A DNA stretch of 64,000 bases, taken from contig JAIOYI010000002.1 in NCBI GenBank assembly GCA_021741205.1, positions 62,001 to 126,000 of the forward strand, given 5' to 3'. Positions 25,562 to 34,586 of this stretch are shown one piece after another. Source of the DNA: Emcibacter sp. (lineage in GTDB: Bacteria; Pseudomonadota; Alphaproteobacteria; Sphingomonadales; Emcibacteraceae). A program made the translations under genes and the position numbers. The notes under the pieces were generated by a model, which made no database searches, was not told where the DNA came from, and was given only the letters and a program-made list of their open reading frames with translations. Every line of letters begins with the position of its first letter. Position 1 is the stretch's first letter.

Positions 25562-27841
25562 ATGATCCAATCAAATATTTTTTTATTTATGAGTAAAGAG
25601 CATTCAACTATGATTGATAAAGCATCACCTGATAAAACAAACATCAATCCTTCTCTTGATGTTTCGACAGAAAAAAAACAACACCCATGGATACAACGCT
25701 TTTGGCCTCTGATGCTCTCTTTTATCTTGAGTATGATATGGATCACCATTTGTGTGTGGTGGTTTTTTGATTCGGACAAAACTATTGCCCGTATGCCACT
25801 TTATGAAACTGGTGGATTGATGGCTGGTGCCTCCCTTCCCTTAATTTTAATTTGGTTAATTGCGCTCGTATTCCTCAGAACTGATCCCTTGCGAGATCAA
25901 CGAACAGCTCTGATCCATGGGCTTGATGATCTTGCGGCACCACTTAATAAAATACAAAATCATATCGATTCTATCGTAAAAGACCTTCATAAAGAAATAG
26001 GTCATGTAGAGGCGGCAAGTGATATTGCTCTAAAACGTATTGATAATCTGGAAAGACGTTTTCAAGAACAAATCAGTAATTTGTTTGAGGTCACAACAAA
26101 TGCAGAAGCCAAAGCCATTCATATTCAAGAGGCATTATCTTCTGAAAGAGAAGCTTTCACGCAGCTCATCACAGAAGTGGCAACAAATACAGCCGAATTA
26201 GAAAAATCATTTAACAATATGAAATCAGATTCTGAAAATCTTACAAATTCCACCAAGAAAACTTCTGAACTTATTAATAATGAGCTTATTTTTCAGAATA
26301 AAACCTTAAATGAGCGATCGAAGACAATTGAAAATCAACTGGAGAAAATGTCTCATCTTCTTTCTGATATGTCACAGGAAATATCAAATAACTGCACCAT
26401 TTCAGCAGATAAGCTTGGCCATATGAGTGAAGTGCTTATAGAAAAACAAACCCTTTTAACGCAGAACATAACGACACTTTCCGCAGACACTGATGACATC
26501 TGCACAAAAATGAACAACCAATCAAAATACCTTACAGAGTTAACTCAAAAATGTGCCAACGACTCTGAAAAAATAACCCTCACCCTAACAGAACAAGCAA
26601 ACAACCTGTCTTCTGTCGCCTCTGATGCCCTTCACCAAACAGAAAAAAGTGGGGAAATCTTTCAGGAGCACGCCAAAACCCTGCATACTGTACTTTCCAA
26701 TATTGAAACCCAAACCAAGCAAGTTGATCAAACCGTAAAAGACACCATGGAAAATTTGAATGACAATATGGAAAGCATGTCCACCTATACAGGCACGTTT
26801 GAAGAAATGGCAGAAAAACTACGTATTCAGGTCAGTCAATCAGAAATGCACCTTAAAGATCAACATAGTGAAATTATTAACAACCTGTCAGATATTGCAG
26901 CACATCTTGATAATTCATTAGAAAGTCTTAGGAGTCAATCTGGGGCTCTGGGCGAACATGCGCAGGACATTATCAGCGACATCATCAATCAAACCGAACA
27001 TCTGTCCGAACATATGAATAATATCCGTGAAAAAACAGTACATACCATCCAAAATATTCGCGAAATGGACGAGACCATAAATCAACATTTTAGCACAACC
27101 GATGAAACGGCGGCCTCTCTATCTCATAATTGGCAGAAAACGGCCTTTCTTGTTGAAAATCAGTGCAAAGACACCCTATCAAAACTTGATAAATTAACAG
27201 AAAAAATGACTGAAGTAGAAAAAGAAAATATGACTTCGGCGGACAAGGTTGAAGAGAAAGTTCTAAAAATTATTGACCAAATGCACCATGCCTCTGAAAG
27301 CATCTTCATGGCCTCTGCCAGTGCAGTAGAGGCGGCTGATGAAACCAACCGCGTTATAGATGAACATACCGTAAAATTTCAACAATTGATCAATGCATTA
27401 AAACTATCCAATAAAAGCATTCTTATTGATGCAGAGACCATTGAACAAAAGAACAGAGAAAAAAGTGGTCAGCATTTTTCAAAAATTGCCTCAAAAATCA
27501 TGGAACAGCTCCATTCATTATCTATAGACATCAATCGCTATTTCGAAGGTGATATTCCTGATAAAATATGGCAATCCTATATTGACGGCGATAAAAGCAG
27601 CTTTCAACGGAGATTAAAAAAATTAACCGACAAAAAATATGCGTCCGTTATAAAAGAAAAATATAAATCCGATCCAGAATTTCGCAAAAATGCCCTTGAA
27701 TATATGCAAATATTCGAAGAAATGATGTCACAGTCAATGGCACCAGAAAATTATAGCGCCTTTAGTGTGGCTCTTATTTCCTCTGAAACGGGGAAAATTT
27801 ATTTGGCCATAGCCCAAGCTGTAGGGAGAATTGCGTCTTAA
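25562..27841 (+). CDS. Membrane-anchored coiled-coil protein
   Basis: A protein of up to 759 residues that I do not recognise by family. Two membrane helices lie near residues 48-70 (FWPLMLSFILSMIW) and 82-107, then about 550 residues of almost continuous coiled coil rich in Glu, Asn, Ser and Thr, and a compact C-terminal domain (residues 640-759, IDINRYFEGDIPDKIW). The coil has the character of methyl-accepting or envelope-spanning proteins, but no chemoreceptor hairpin signature was seen. Start candidates are ATG 25,562, 25,589 and 25,610; the last has an AAAGAG upstream. Divergent from the regulator-HPt pair and convergent with the DUF2336 gene, suggesting a motility or signalling link. 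Confidence 0.75.
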   Translation: MIQSNIFLFMSKEHSTMIDKASPDKTNINPSLDVSTEKKQHPWIQRFWPLMLSFILSMIWITICVWWFFDSDKTIARMPLYETGGLMAGASLPLILIWLIALVFLRTDPLRDQRTALIHGLDDLAAPLNKIQNHIDSIVKDLHKEIGHVEAASDIALKRIDNLERRFQEQISNLFEVTTNAEAKAIHIQEALSSEREAFTQLITEVATNTAELEKSFNNMKSDSENLTNSTKKTSELINNELIFQNKTLNERSKTIENQLEKMSHLLSDMSQEISNNCTISADKLGHMSEVLIEKQTLLTQNITTLSADTDDICTKMNNQSKYLTELTQKCANDSEKITLTLTEQANNLSSVASDALHQTEKSGEIFQEHAKTLHTVLSNIETQTKQVDQTVKDTMENLNDNMESMSTYTGTFEEMAEKLRIQVSQSEMHLKDQHSEIINNLSDIAAHLDNSLESLRSQSGALGEHAQDIISDIINQTEHLSEHMNNIREKTVHTIQNIREMDETINQHFSTTDETAASLSHNWQKTAFLVENQCKDTLSKLDKLTEKMTEVEKENMTSADKVEEKVLKIIDQMHHASESIFMASASAVEAADETNRVIDEHTVKFQQLINALKLSNKSILIDAETIEQKNREKSGQHFSKIASKIMEQLHSLSIDINRYFEGDIPDKIWQSYIDGDKSSFQRRLKKLTDKKYASVIKEKYKSDPEFRKNALEYMQIFEEMMSQSMAPENYSAFSVALISSETGKIYLAIAQAVGRIAS

Positions 27842-27857
27842 CGTCAGACTAGACCAT

Positions 27858-27884
27858 AAAAAAGGCCGCTAAACAGCAGCCTTT
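27858..27884 (-). terminator. Intergenic terminator between convergent genes
   Basis: AAAGGCCGCT (27,861-27,870), loop AAAC, AGCAGCCTTT (27,875-27,884): a 10-bp stem with one G-U-type mismatch. The A-run before it gives a T-run on the minus strand, so it mainly stops the DUF2336 transcript. On the plus strand only three T follow. Confidence 0.72.
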
Positions 27885-27909
27885 CATATACAGATGATTA
27901 AATTATATA

Positions 27910-29028
27910 TTATGCGGCTTCATTACCATTCTTTGAACCAAGCTTCGTAATGAAATAATCAAGATTATCAGCGTCAAAATCATCCTCACAATTGGTCAAA
28001 ACTCTTTCCAACATTCTTTGCTGAAAACGGGCCCGATCCTCGCTTGCGCTGGTTTCCATATCCTTTGCGACCTCAAGAGCGGCCTTCACTATAGGCAGCA
28101 TTTCACTTGATAATTTACATTCCCGGTAAATAGCCGAAAGCCCCATAGAACCTCTATCATGAATAAGCTTATAGGCACTGCTGACAGGAATATTACATAA
28201 TTTAGCAAGAGCGGCCTCAAAAAATACCACATCGCCCATACATATGGCTCGGAATATTAAGGTTTCCGTCAAACGACCATTCTTATGAAGCTGTTCGACT
28301 AATCTTCTGACATCCATGACGTCCGCCCCCTTGCTGAGCAGACTAACTGTTGCACGTTCCCGCGCCCCTAAAAATAAATCCATGACCATATCTGGCGTCA
28401 TTTCATGATGGGTAACCATGTGATCCCGCATTCTCTCAGACACCAACGACACAAGCCGTTCTGCAACACCAATTGGTAAATTTTTACGACTTGCCAAAGA
28501 ATCATTAACCGACTCCAGCGCGCCGTATTTATCCATCACCTTGCCCATAGTGTCTTCTTTTAAGTCAGCCCCTTCATTGGATAATAATGTTTCGATGACA
28601 TCCTCGCTGCCGCTATTTTCAACGATGGCATCCGTGACATGGGCGGATAATTTTTCCCGTTTGGCAATGGATTTCTGACTGTCCACATTATGACTTTTTA
28701 CAATTTCCGTAAGATCTTCATCGGTTAAAACATCCGAAAATTCGAGCATAGGACCAGAAACGCTCGCCACATCATTCGCCAATGTCATGGCTACGTCATG
28801 AGGAACATTGGGATTCTGTTTCAAACTATCAGACAAAGCCGCCCGAACACGCTCCTCGGCATCCCGAACCATTATTTTAAAAATATCCTCAGCAATCTTA
28901 CGTTCGCCGTCACTTAACGATCCTGAATTAAATTTATTGCTAATTTTTTTGGCGGCATCAGCACGATTTTCAGGTGTGGGTTCATGCAATAAAGCTTGAA
29001 TATCAGATTTTGTTAAATTGTCAGTCAT
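27910..29028 (-). CDS. DUF2336 domain protein
   Basis: A 372-residue helical protein of the DUF2336 family, common in alphaproteobacteria and often near motility or regulatory genes. The N-terminal two-thirds are HEAT-like helical repeats (around EERVRAALSDSLKQNPNVPHDV and DSQKSIAKREKLSAHVTDAI). The C-terminal part has GDVVFFEAALAKLCNIPV and YKLIHDRGSMGLSAIY, typical of the family. No catalytic motif is visible. It faces AlsT divergently across 222 bases that contain a possible CtrA box and a small inverted repeat. Confidence 0.82.
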   Translation of the reverse strand: MTDNLTKSDIQALLHEPTPENRADAAKKISNKFNSGSLSDGERKIAEDIFKIMVRDAEERVRAALSDSLKQNPNVPHDVAMTLANDVASVSGPMLEFSDVLTDEDLTEIVKSHNVDSQKSIAKREKLSAHVTDAIVENSGSEDVIETLLSNEGADLKEDTMGKVMDKYGALESVNDSLASRKNLPIGVAERLVSLVSERMRDHMVTHHEMTPDMVMDLFLGARERATVSLLSKGADVMDVRRLVEQLHKNGRLTETLIFRAICMGDVVFFEAALAKLCNIPVSSAYKLIHDRGSMGLSAIYRECKLSSEMLPIVKAALEVAKDMETSASEDRARFQQRMLERVLTNCEDDFDADNLDYFITKLGSKNGNEAA

Positions 29029-29077
29029 TATAATCCACTGCCTTTGTTTTTGACATATTTAGCCACTCAATTCCCAA

Positions 29078-29095
29078 GCAAATAATAATATTTGC
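29078..29095. repeat. Small perfect inverted repeat
   Basis: GCAAATA, four bases, TATTTGC. It is 50 bases upstream of the DUF2336 start in the divergent promoter region. It may be an operator or a chance AT-rich palindrome. Confidence 0.35.
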
Positions 29096-29159
29096 CTCGA
29101 TATAATATTAGGATAAGCAAATTACATCTATTTCAATACAACATTCTTCATAAAATAGG

Positions 29160-29174
29160 TTAAACTGTCGTTAA
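29160..29174. promoter_or_regulatory. Possible CtrA box between DUF2336 and symporter genes
   Basis: TTAA, ACTGTCG, TTAA: a full TTAA-N7-TTAA match, 77 bases before the symporter start and 132 before the DUF2336 start. CtrA often governs motility and cell-cycle genes in this class. Chance occurrence in AT-rich DNA cannot be excluded. Confidence 0.32.
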
Positions 29175-29250
29175 TTTACGCTATAACAAGTTCATATTAA
29201 TTAAAAAACAAGAATATTATCAATCTTTACACAAAATATAGGGAATATTT

Positions 29251-30795
29251 ATGTCTTTAAAACTTAAAAACATTATTATAAGTACTTTATTATTTTTCAC
29301 AATTCTACCAGCATCAACCTTTGCATTTGGGATTGAGGAATTTGACAAATCCATCAATGAGTTTATTAAGCCTTTCACGAGCCTTTATTCCAACATTGTT
29401 TTCACAGCCATTCCAATCAATGGCCAACAACTACCTTTGATTGTATTGTGGCTTGCCGCTGGCAGCCTATTTTGCACATTTTATTTTAAGTTCATCAATA
29501 TCCGTGGCTTCAAAACGGCTCTAAAAATTGTCAGAGGTGACTATAGCGATAAAAAAAATGCTGGAGAAGTCACCCATTTTCAAGCACTTTCAGCAGCATT
29601 GTCTGGCACGGTTGGGCTTGGTAATATTGGCGGTGTTGCCGTTGCTATAACCCTAGGAGGACCTGGCGCCACGGTCTGGATGATACTTGTTGGTTTATTT
29701 GGCATGTCCGCTAAATTTGCTGAATGTACGCTTGGTGTGAAATATCGTGTTGTTCATGATGATGGCACGGTCTCGGGTGGCCCTATGTATTATCTAAGCC
29801 GAGGATTTGCAGAAAAAGGCATGCCAAAATTGGGCATGAGCCTTGCTGTGCTATTTTCCTTCTGTTGTGTATTTGCGTCTTTTGGTGGCGGTAATATTTT
29901 TCAAATCAGCCAAGCCGTAGAACAATTCCAAATCGTCACTGCTGGTCAAACTGACTTCTTCTTTAATTATCGTTGGATGTTCGGACTCGGAATCGCCATT
30001 TTGGTTGGCCTAGTTATTATCGGGGGCATAAGATCCATTGCCAATGTGACGTCAAAACTGGTTCCCCTTATGTGTATCCTCTATATAACCACGGCTCTGA
30101 CCATTCTATTTGGATTATATGACCGTGTACCTGCGGCCTTTATGGCCATATTAAATGGCGCACTGACACCCGAAGCTGGATACGGAGGCCTTATTGGCGT
30201 TATGATACAGGGAATGCGCCGTGCAACTTTTTCCAATGAAGCTGGGATTGGGTCTGCTCCTATTGCCCATGCTGCGGTAAAAACCAATGAACCTGCCACA
30301 GAAGGTCTTGTCTCTCTTCTTGAACCCTTTATCGATACGGTTGTCATATGCACGATCACAGCTCTTGTGATTGTTGTCACGGGTGTCTATCAAGAGGGCA
30401 CAGGCCTAAGCGGCGTAAAGCTTACTTCAGAGGCTTTTGCATCTATTTATGCTTGGTTTCCCTATCTCTTGGCCATTGCTGTAATGCTTTTTGCCTTTTC
30501 CACCATGATCACATGGTCTTATTATGGCATTAAATCATGGACATTTCTGTTTGGCAAAAGCAAATCAATGGAGATTACCTATAAGCTTTTATTTTGTTCG
30601 GCAACCGTGTTCGGATCTACCATGTCTCTTACAGAAGTGGTGAATTTTTCCGATGCTGCCAATTTTTCCATGGCCATACCAAACTTAGTCGGTGTCTTTA
30701 TTTTAGCACCCGTTGTTGGACAATGTTTGGCCTCCTTCATGGAAAAAATCAAAACTGGTGAAATAAAATCCAATAGAGAAAAGGAAAGCTTCTAA
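29251..30795 (+). CDS. Sodium:alanine symporter (AGCS family)
   Basis: A 514-residue inner-membrane sodium/amino-acid symporter. It has an N-terminal hydrophobic segment at residues 8-26 followed by about ten more membrane helices. Family motifs are ALSGTVGLGNIGGVAVAITL near residue 120, SGGPMYYLSRG, and RRATFSNEAGIGSAPIAHAA near 330. The length is normal. It has no operon partners: the cytochrome gene starts 135 bases later. It would import alanine or glycine with sodium. Confidence 0.92.
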   Translation: MSLKLKNIIISTLLFFTILPASTFAFGIEEFDKSINEFIKPFTSLYSNIVFTAIPINGQQLPLIVLWLAAGSLFCTFYFKFINIRGFKTALKIVRGDYSDKKNAGEVTHFQALSAALSGTVGLGNIGGVAVAITLGGPGATVWMILVGLFGMSAKFAECTLGVKYRVVHDDGTVSGGPMYYLSRGFAEKGMPKLGMSLAVLFSFCCVFASFGGGNIFQISQAVEQFQIVTAGQTDFFFNYRWMFGLGIAILVGLVIIGGIRSIANVTSKLVPLMCILYITTALTILFGLYDRVPAAFMAILNGALTPEAGYGGLIGVMIQGMRRATFSNEAGIGSAPIAHAAVKTNEPATEGLVSLLEPFIDTVVICTITALVIVVTGVYQEGTGLSGVKLTSEAFASIYAWFPYLLAIAVMLFAFSTMITWSYYGIKSWTFLFGKSKSMEITYKLLFCSATVFGSTMSLTEVVNFSDAANFSMAIPNLVGVFILAPVVGQCLASFMEKIKTGEIKSNREKESF

Positions 30796-30930
30796 ATCTT
30801 GCCATTATTTGGTTATATGATGATTGAATATTAAAGAAACCTTGAATTTTTCTCATAACTCGTTAAAAGAATGAGCAAATGGGTGAATAATTTTTTGTAT
30901 TAGTCGTATTAAATAAAAAAAGGATAAACT

Positions 30931-31311
30931 ATGAAGCGTATATTGTTAATGTTGTCTGCCACTGTAATCGCAATCACATCATTCGCCAGTGCCTCTCTGG
31001 CTGAGGGAGATGCAGTAAAAGGCGAAACCGTCTTTAAAAAATGCAAAGCCTGCCATACCGTAGATAATGGTGGCAAGAATCTCGTTGGACCAAATTTATT
31101 TGGTATTGTCGGCAAAAAATCTGCAATCCATGAAGGATATAATTATTCCGACGCCATGAAGGCCGCAAATCTGACTTGGGATGAGGCAACATTGGATAGC
31201 TACCTTTCAAACCCAAAAACTTTGGTCCCTAAAACAAAAATGACTTTCGTTGGCCTAAAGAAGGACACACAACGGGCTGATGTCATTGCTTATCTAAAAA
31301 CGCTTCAGTAA
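30931..31311 (+). CDS. Class I c-type cytochrome, cytochrome c2-like
   Basis: A 126-residue exported monohaem cytochrome. Signal peptide at residues 1-25 (MKRILLMLSATVIAITSFAS). Haem motif CKACH at residues 38-42, followed by GPNLFGIVGKK and YSDAMKA; the methionine axial ligand is in PKTKMTFVGL near residue 102. Periplasmic electron carrier of the mitochondrial-c type. It has its own terminator (31,331) and no operon partner. Whether it feeds the multihaem system 10 kb away is unknown. Confidence 0.93.
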   Translation: MKRILLMLSATVIAITSFASASLAEGDAVKGETVFKKCKACHTVDNGGKNLVGPNLFGIVGKKSAIHEGYNYSDAMKAANLTWDEATLDSYLSNPKTLVPKTKMTFVGLKKDTQRADVIAYLKTLQ

Positions 31312-31330
31312 GGCTTTAAGCTATTCTAAG

Positions 31331-31364
31331 AAAACACTGAAGCCCAAAACTTCGGTGTTTTTTT
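31331..31364 (+). terminator. Rho-independent terminator after cytochrome c
   Basis: AAACACTGAAG and CTTCGGTGTTT pair with one G-U across a 7-base loop. Seven T's run 31,358-31,364. It is 20 bases past the cytochrome stop. Confidence 0.9.
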
Positions 31365-31458
31365 ATGCATTTTATAGGTTTCCGCCTTGAATTTTAACGG
31401 AAAAAAAATATATCTATGACTATCATCCAGACGAAATATGTAAACAGGATAAATAGAA

Positions 31459-32223
31459 ATGCACCATAATATGGAAAAAAATAGTCAACCTATTGTTTTA
31501 AGCAAAAAACAAGAAAGTCTGTCATTGAGATATCTTATGTTAAGTTTTTCAACGACTATCATGTTGATTTCCCTATTATGGATCCAAAATATCTGGGCAG
31601 AAGACAAAAATATCAATGAAGATCCCCTAATACAAAAAGAAACCGCAGAATTTATTCAAAAACTTGCCGACAAAGCTTTAACCAATTTACGCCAGAAAGA
31701 AACCCCAATAGCAGAACAGGAAGATCGTTTCCGTGACATATTAGCAGAAGGTTTTGATTCAAAATATATTGGTAAAATTTCCTTAGGCCGTCATACAAAG
31801 GATGCCACATCAGAAGATGTTACAACCTATTATACAATATTCCCTGACTATCTTGTTAAGGTATATACAAGTCGTCTGACCAAATTGGATACAAAAGAAG
31901 TTATCGTAGGCGAAGTTTTACCAAATGGTAAGAAGGACATGTATGTCAGAACAAAGGTCATTGACGGTGAAAATAAGTCATTTGATGTAGACTGGCGCGT
32001 TAGACCCTATCCAAAAAACAATGAACCCGTTAGCTACAAAATCATTGATGTGAAGATAGAGGGTATCAGTATGGCACGCACCCAGCGTGATGACTTTACA
32101 TCGAAAATCTCTGAAAGCGGCGTCACGGGTCTGATCAGTTTTATGAAAGATATCATTGCAGGAACCATAGACCCTGAAGAGGGTAATGCTCTAAAGACTG
32201 CTCCCCTAAATAATAATCCATAA
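31459..32223 (+). CDS. MlaC/Ttg2D-family phospholipid-binding protein
   Basis: A 254-residue periplasmic protein, entering the membrane by a segment at residues 27-46 (YLMLSFSTTIMLISLLWIQ). The MlaC fold follows: FIQKLADKALTNLRQ, EDRFRDILAEGFDSKYIGKISLG and a beta-rich half with YKIIDVKIEGISMARTQRDDF at residue 190, a strong family signature. MlaC shuttles phospholipid between outer and inner membranes. The N-terminus is unusually long (about 25 cytoplasmic-looking residues before the hydrophobic stretch). No Mla transporter genes are nearby. Confidence 0.85.
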   Translation: MHHNMEKNSQPIVLSKKQESLSLRYLMLSFSTTIMLISLLWIQNIWAEDKNINEDPLIQKETAEFIQKLADKALTNLRQKETPIAEQEDRFRDILAEGFDSKYIGKISLGRHTKDATSEDVTTYYTIFPDYLVKVYTSRLTKLDTKEVIVGEVLPNGKKDMYVRTKVIDGENKSFDVDWRVRPYPKNNEPVSYKIIDVKIEGISMARTQRDDFTSKISESGVTGLISFMKDIIAGTIDPEEGNALKTAPLNNNP

Positions 32224-32284
32224 TCACCCACCTTAAATTTTCCATGGAAAATAAGGGCTATTTATATATATGAAAGATTAAAAT

Positions 32285-32506
32285 ATGGCTGATCATCTCT
32301 TGCATCTCGTATTTGGAGGAAAAGTTGATAATCCTGAGACTCTAGATTTTGTCAATCCTGAGCAACTGGACGTTATCGGCATTTTTCCAAATTATAAAAA
32401 GGCTTACGAAGCATGGAAGGCCGCAAGCCATAGCCATGTGGACGATGCTATGACAAAATATGTTATTGTGCATCTTCATAAACTTATGGAACCCAGTGAA
32501 CCATAA
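32285..32506 (+). CDS. DUF4170 family small protein
   Basis: A 73-residue protein matching the DUF4170 family, which is widespread and nearly confined to alphaproteobacteria. It has a HLVFGGKVD strand, the conserved VGIFPNYKKAYEAWKA-like core (here IGIFPNYKKAYEAWKA variant, residues 37-51) and YVIVHLHKLMEP at the end. It lies 61 bases after the MlaC-like gene on the same strand, a neighbour arrangement seen elsewhere. Function unknown. Confidence 0.8.
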   Translation: MADHLLHLVFGGKVDNPETLDFVNPEQLDVIGIFPNYKKAYEAWKAASHSHVDDAMTKYVIVHLHKLMEPSEP

Positions 32507-32521
32507 TATCTATCACTATGT

Positions 32522-32710
32522 TTACATAAAATATTGATCTATCTCTTTAATAAAGGCGTTATTATCACTGACATATGCCCCTATACGGCTGTGTAAAATT
32601 GTCATAGCCTCTGTTTTATTTTGTGGTCCTACATGTTTTAGTAAAACCCGCGCTACTCTCCGTGTTGTTTCAACATCATGAAGTAAAGTCGATATCGTTG
32701 ATATAGTCAT
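32522..32710 (-). CDS. Small hypothetical protein
   Basis: A 62-residue predicted helical, soluble protein (VETTRRVARVLLKHVGP, then YVSDNNAFIKEIDQYF). No family recognised. The composition is protein-like rather than a random frame, and a purine-rich AGAGAGAA precedes the ATG. It lies in the gap between DUF4170 and phoH, convergent with the former. Could be a small regulator; evidence is limited to coding character. Confidence 0.5.
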   Translation of the reverse strand: MTISTISTLLHDVETTRRVARVLLKHVGPQNKTEAMTILHSRIGAYVSDNNAFIKEIDQYFM

Positions 32711-32827
32711 ATATTTTCTCTCTTATCATCATATTCCTCCCTATGAGGAACAAATTCACAATAAGAGAGAAGTATGATAAAAATATTATCAAAATATGAC
32801 AGTTAAATGAATATGAAATTATGGCGC

Positions 32828-33580
32828 CTAGATAACAGAAAGCATAGCTGCAACAAGCGGATGGCGTACAATATCCACATCCTCAAGATGAACGACAGCT
32901 ACATCTTCTAATGCTTCTAGGCGGCTTGCCATATCATTTAATCCCGAAATACCGTTTAAAAGATCAGACTGATCAGGATCACCCGTTAAAACCATCGTCG
33001 ATTGCCAGCCCAATCTTGTCAGTAACATTTTTAATTGTCCATAGGTACAATTCTGAGCCTCATCAACAACCACATAAGCATTGTTCAATGTCCGACCGCG
33101 CATATAGGCAATGGGGGCAATTTCAATGGTACCGTCATGCAGGTATTTTTTGAGATTTCTGAGCCCCATACGATCACTCAAACAATCATAAAGAGGACGC
33201 AAATAAGGGGCTAGCTTCTCATCTAGCGCCCCTGGTAAAAATCCAAGATTTTCTCCAGCCTCCACGGCTGGTCTAGACAATATAATTCGTGATACCTGTC
33301 CTTGCTCAAGAGCCTCCACGGCCTTTGCAATGGCCACATAAGTTTTCCCCGTTCCCGCAGGTCCCACAGCCAGAACCACATTATAATTGTCAATAGAATC
33401 CATTAAATTTTGCTGATTTACACTTTGGGGTTTAATTTTTCTTGTATATTTAATGAGCCTTATTTCCTCATTTTCCTGCAGCGGATCCCAAGATTTTTCC
33501 CGATAAAGTGGTCGAATGTTAGAGGTATGAATATTGGTATTTTCACCCTTGTTTCTCACTCTTCTGACTTTTCTGCTCAT
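32828..33580 (-). CDS. phoH: PhoH-family ATPase
   Basis: A 250-residue PhoH protein. P-loop GPAGTGKT at residues 73-80, IILSRPAVEAGENLGFLPG at 99-117, and Walker B VVVDEAQN at 170-177, then LTGDPDQSDL. PhoH proteins are ATP-binding, RNA-associated stress proteins linked to phosphate starvation and RNA decay. Good ribosome site AAGGAG before ATG 33,580. It is not accompanied by ybeY or miaB, unlike the usual PhoH locus. A hairpin and short upstream frame precede it. Confidence 0.9.
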   Translation of the reverse strand: MSRKVRRVRNKGENTNIHTSNIRPLYREKSWDPLQENEEIRLIKYTRKIKPQSVNQQNLMDSIDNYNVVLAVGPAGTGKTYVAIAKAVEALEQGQVSRIILSRPAVEAGENLGFLPGALDEKLAPYLRPLYDCLSDRMGLRNLKKYLHDGTIEIAPIAYMRGRTLNNAYVVVDEAQNCTYGQLKMLLTRLGWQSTMVLTGDPDQSDLLNGISGLNDMASRLEALEDVAVVHLEDVDIVRHPLVAAMLSVI

Positions 33581-33598
33581 CTTAAAACTCCTTTATGT

Positions 33599-33727
33599 TT
33601 AACCTAAAAAAAAACCTCCCGTAAAACGAGAGGCACCCATGAAAAAACGACAATAAAAGAAATTGCATAAACTTGATAAATTTGAGATGCTCGCGCGTAA
33701 CAGACGACTTGATGGCACTCTGATCAT
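33599..33727 (-). CDS. Possible leader ORF of phoH
   Basis: A 42-codon frame (ATG 33,727 to TAA at 33,599) ending 18 bases before the phoH start. Its last codons cross the terminator-like hairpin at 33,615-33,633. The product is hydrophobic and phenylalanine-rich, and its ribosome site (AGGA directly before ATG) is poorly spaced. Could be a leader peptide for attenuation or simply chance. Confidence 0.25.
   Translation of the reverse strand: MIRVPSSRLLRASISNLSSLCNFFYCRFFMGASRFTGGFFLG
33606..33633 (-). promoter_or_regulatory. Terminator-like hairpin upstream of phoH
   Basis: CCTC-CCGT, loop, ACG-GAGG (33,615-33,633) followed on the minus strand by nine T. It stands 25 bases before the phoH start with no other minus-strand gene upstream, so it would act as an attenuator on phoH or end a small RNA. 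The stem is short with one mismatch. Confidence 0.42.
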
Positions 33728-33874
33728 TCCTTTTTTAAAGAAATACTAAAATAAGCATACGTTAAAAATGGTCAAATGTAAATAAAATCAACACCTGACA
33801 CATAAGGTTCATACAACAAGCTACCTTGCCTTACAGACCACAAACCTAAACAATCAAACAAAATAGGAAATACG

Positions 33875-34573
33875 ATGAAGTGCGGTAAGACGGCTCCTGA
33901 TGGAGAGCATGAGGGCGTGTGTGAGGATAAGACAAATCTCTTATTTGAAACTATTGCTCAAAATATTACAGATAAGGGCTATAGTCTGAATATAAATTGC
34001 TTACCTATTGATTTACATAAAATATTAAGCGATCATCTCCATGATATTCATCAGTTTAACTTTAAAAAAGCCGGCATCGGACGCAACCTTGATCATATTG
34101 TCGACCATTCGGTAAGACGTGATGAAATTTGTTGGATTACAGGCAATACAATTATGGGAAAGGCTTGGTTAGACTGGATTTCATCTCTACAAATCTTTCT
34201 AAACCGTCAGCTGTTCATGGGGCTTTTTTCTTTTGAAAGTCATTTTGCCCACTATCAAAAAGACGCTTATTATAAAAAACATTATGATGCCTTTAAGGGA
34301 GAAGCCAACCGCATATTATCTGTGGTCTTATATCTTAACCCCAATTGGTGCAAAGAGGATGCGGGTGAACTGGTTTTATATTTTGGAGAAGATCAACAAG
34401 AAAGACTCATCATAGCTCCTGAATTTGCCACGCTTGTTGTTTTTCTGAGTGAAGATTTTTCTCACGAAGTACTATCCTCCAACAATGACCGTTATTCTAT
34501 TGCGGGATGGTTCCGTCTGAAACCGCCCCTCTCAAACGACATAACAATAGTCTTGCACTCCGCGAAATCCTAA
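33875..34573 (+). CDS. 2-oxoglutarate/Fe(II)-dependent oxygenase (prolyl hydroxylase-like)
   Basis: A 232-residue oxygenase. Iron ligands are H136 and D138 in KKHYDAFKG and probably H197 in FSHEVLSSNND. The 2-oxoglutarate-binding arginine lies in DRYSIAGWFRL near 207. Family relatives are SM-20/EGL-9-type prolyl hydroxylases that hydroxylate proteins such as EF-Tu. The segment LYLNPNWCKEDAGELVLYF also matches the core. It lies 13 bases before rlmJ on the same strand, suggesting one transcript and a link to translation. Confidence 0.85.
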   Translation: MKCGKTAPDGEHEGVCEDKTNLLFETIAQNITDKGYSLNINCLPIDLHKILSDHLHDIHQFNFKKAGIGRNLDHIVDHSVRRDEICWITGNTIMGKAWLDWISSLQIFLNRQLFMGLFSFESHFAHYQKDAYYKKHYDAFKGEANRILSVVLYLNPNWCKEDAGELVLYFGEDQQERLIIAPEFATLVVFLSEDFSHEVLSSNNDRYSIAGWFRLKPPLSNDITIVLHSAKS

Positions 34574-34586
34574 CTTATGAAGAGAC

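Noticed and set aside
31459-31530. Separate small gene for the long N-terminus of the MlaC-like protein
   Set aside because: The frame is continuous with the mature protein and no internal ATG with a better ribosome site was found.
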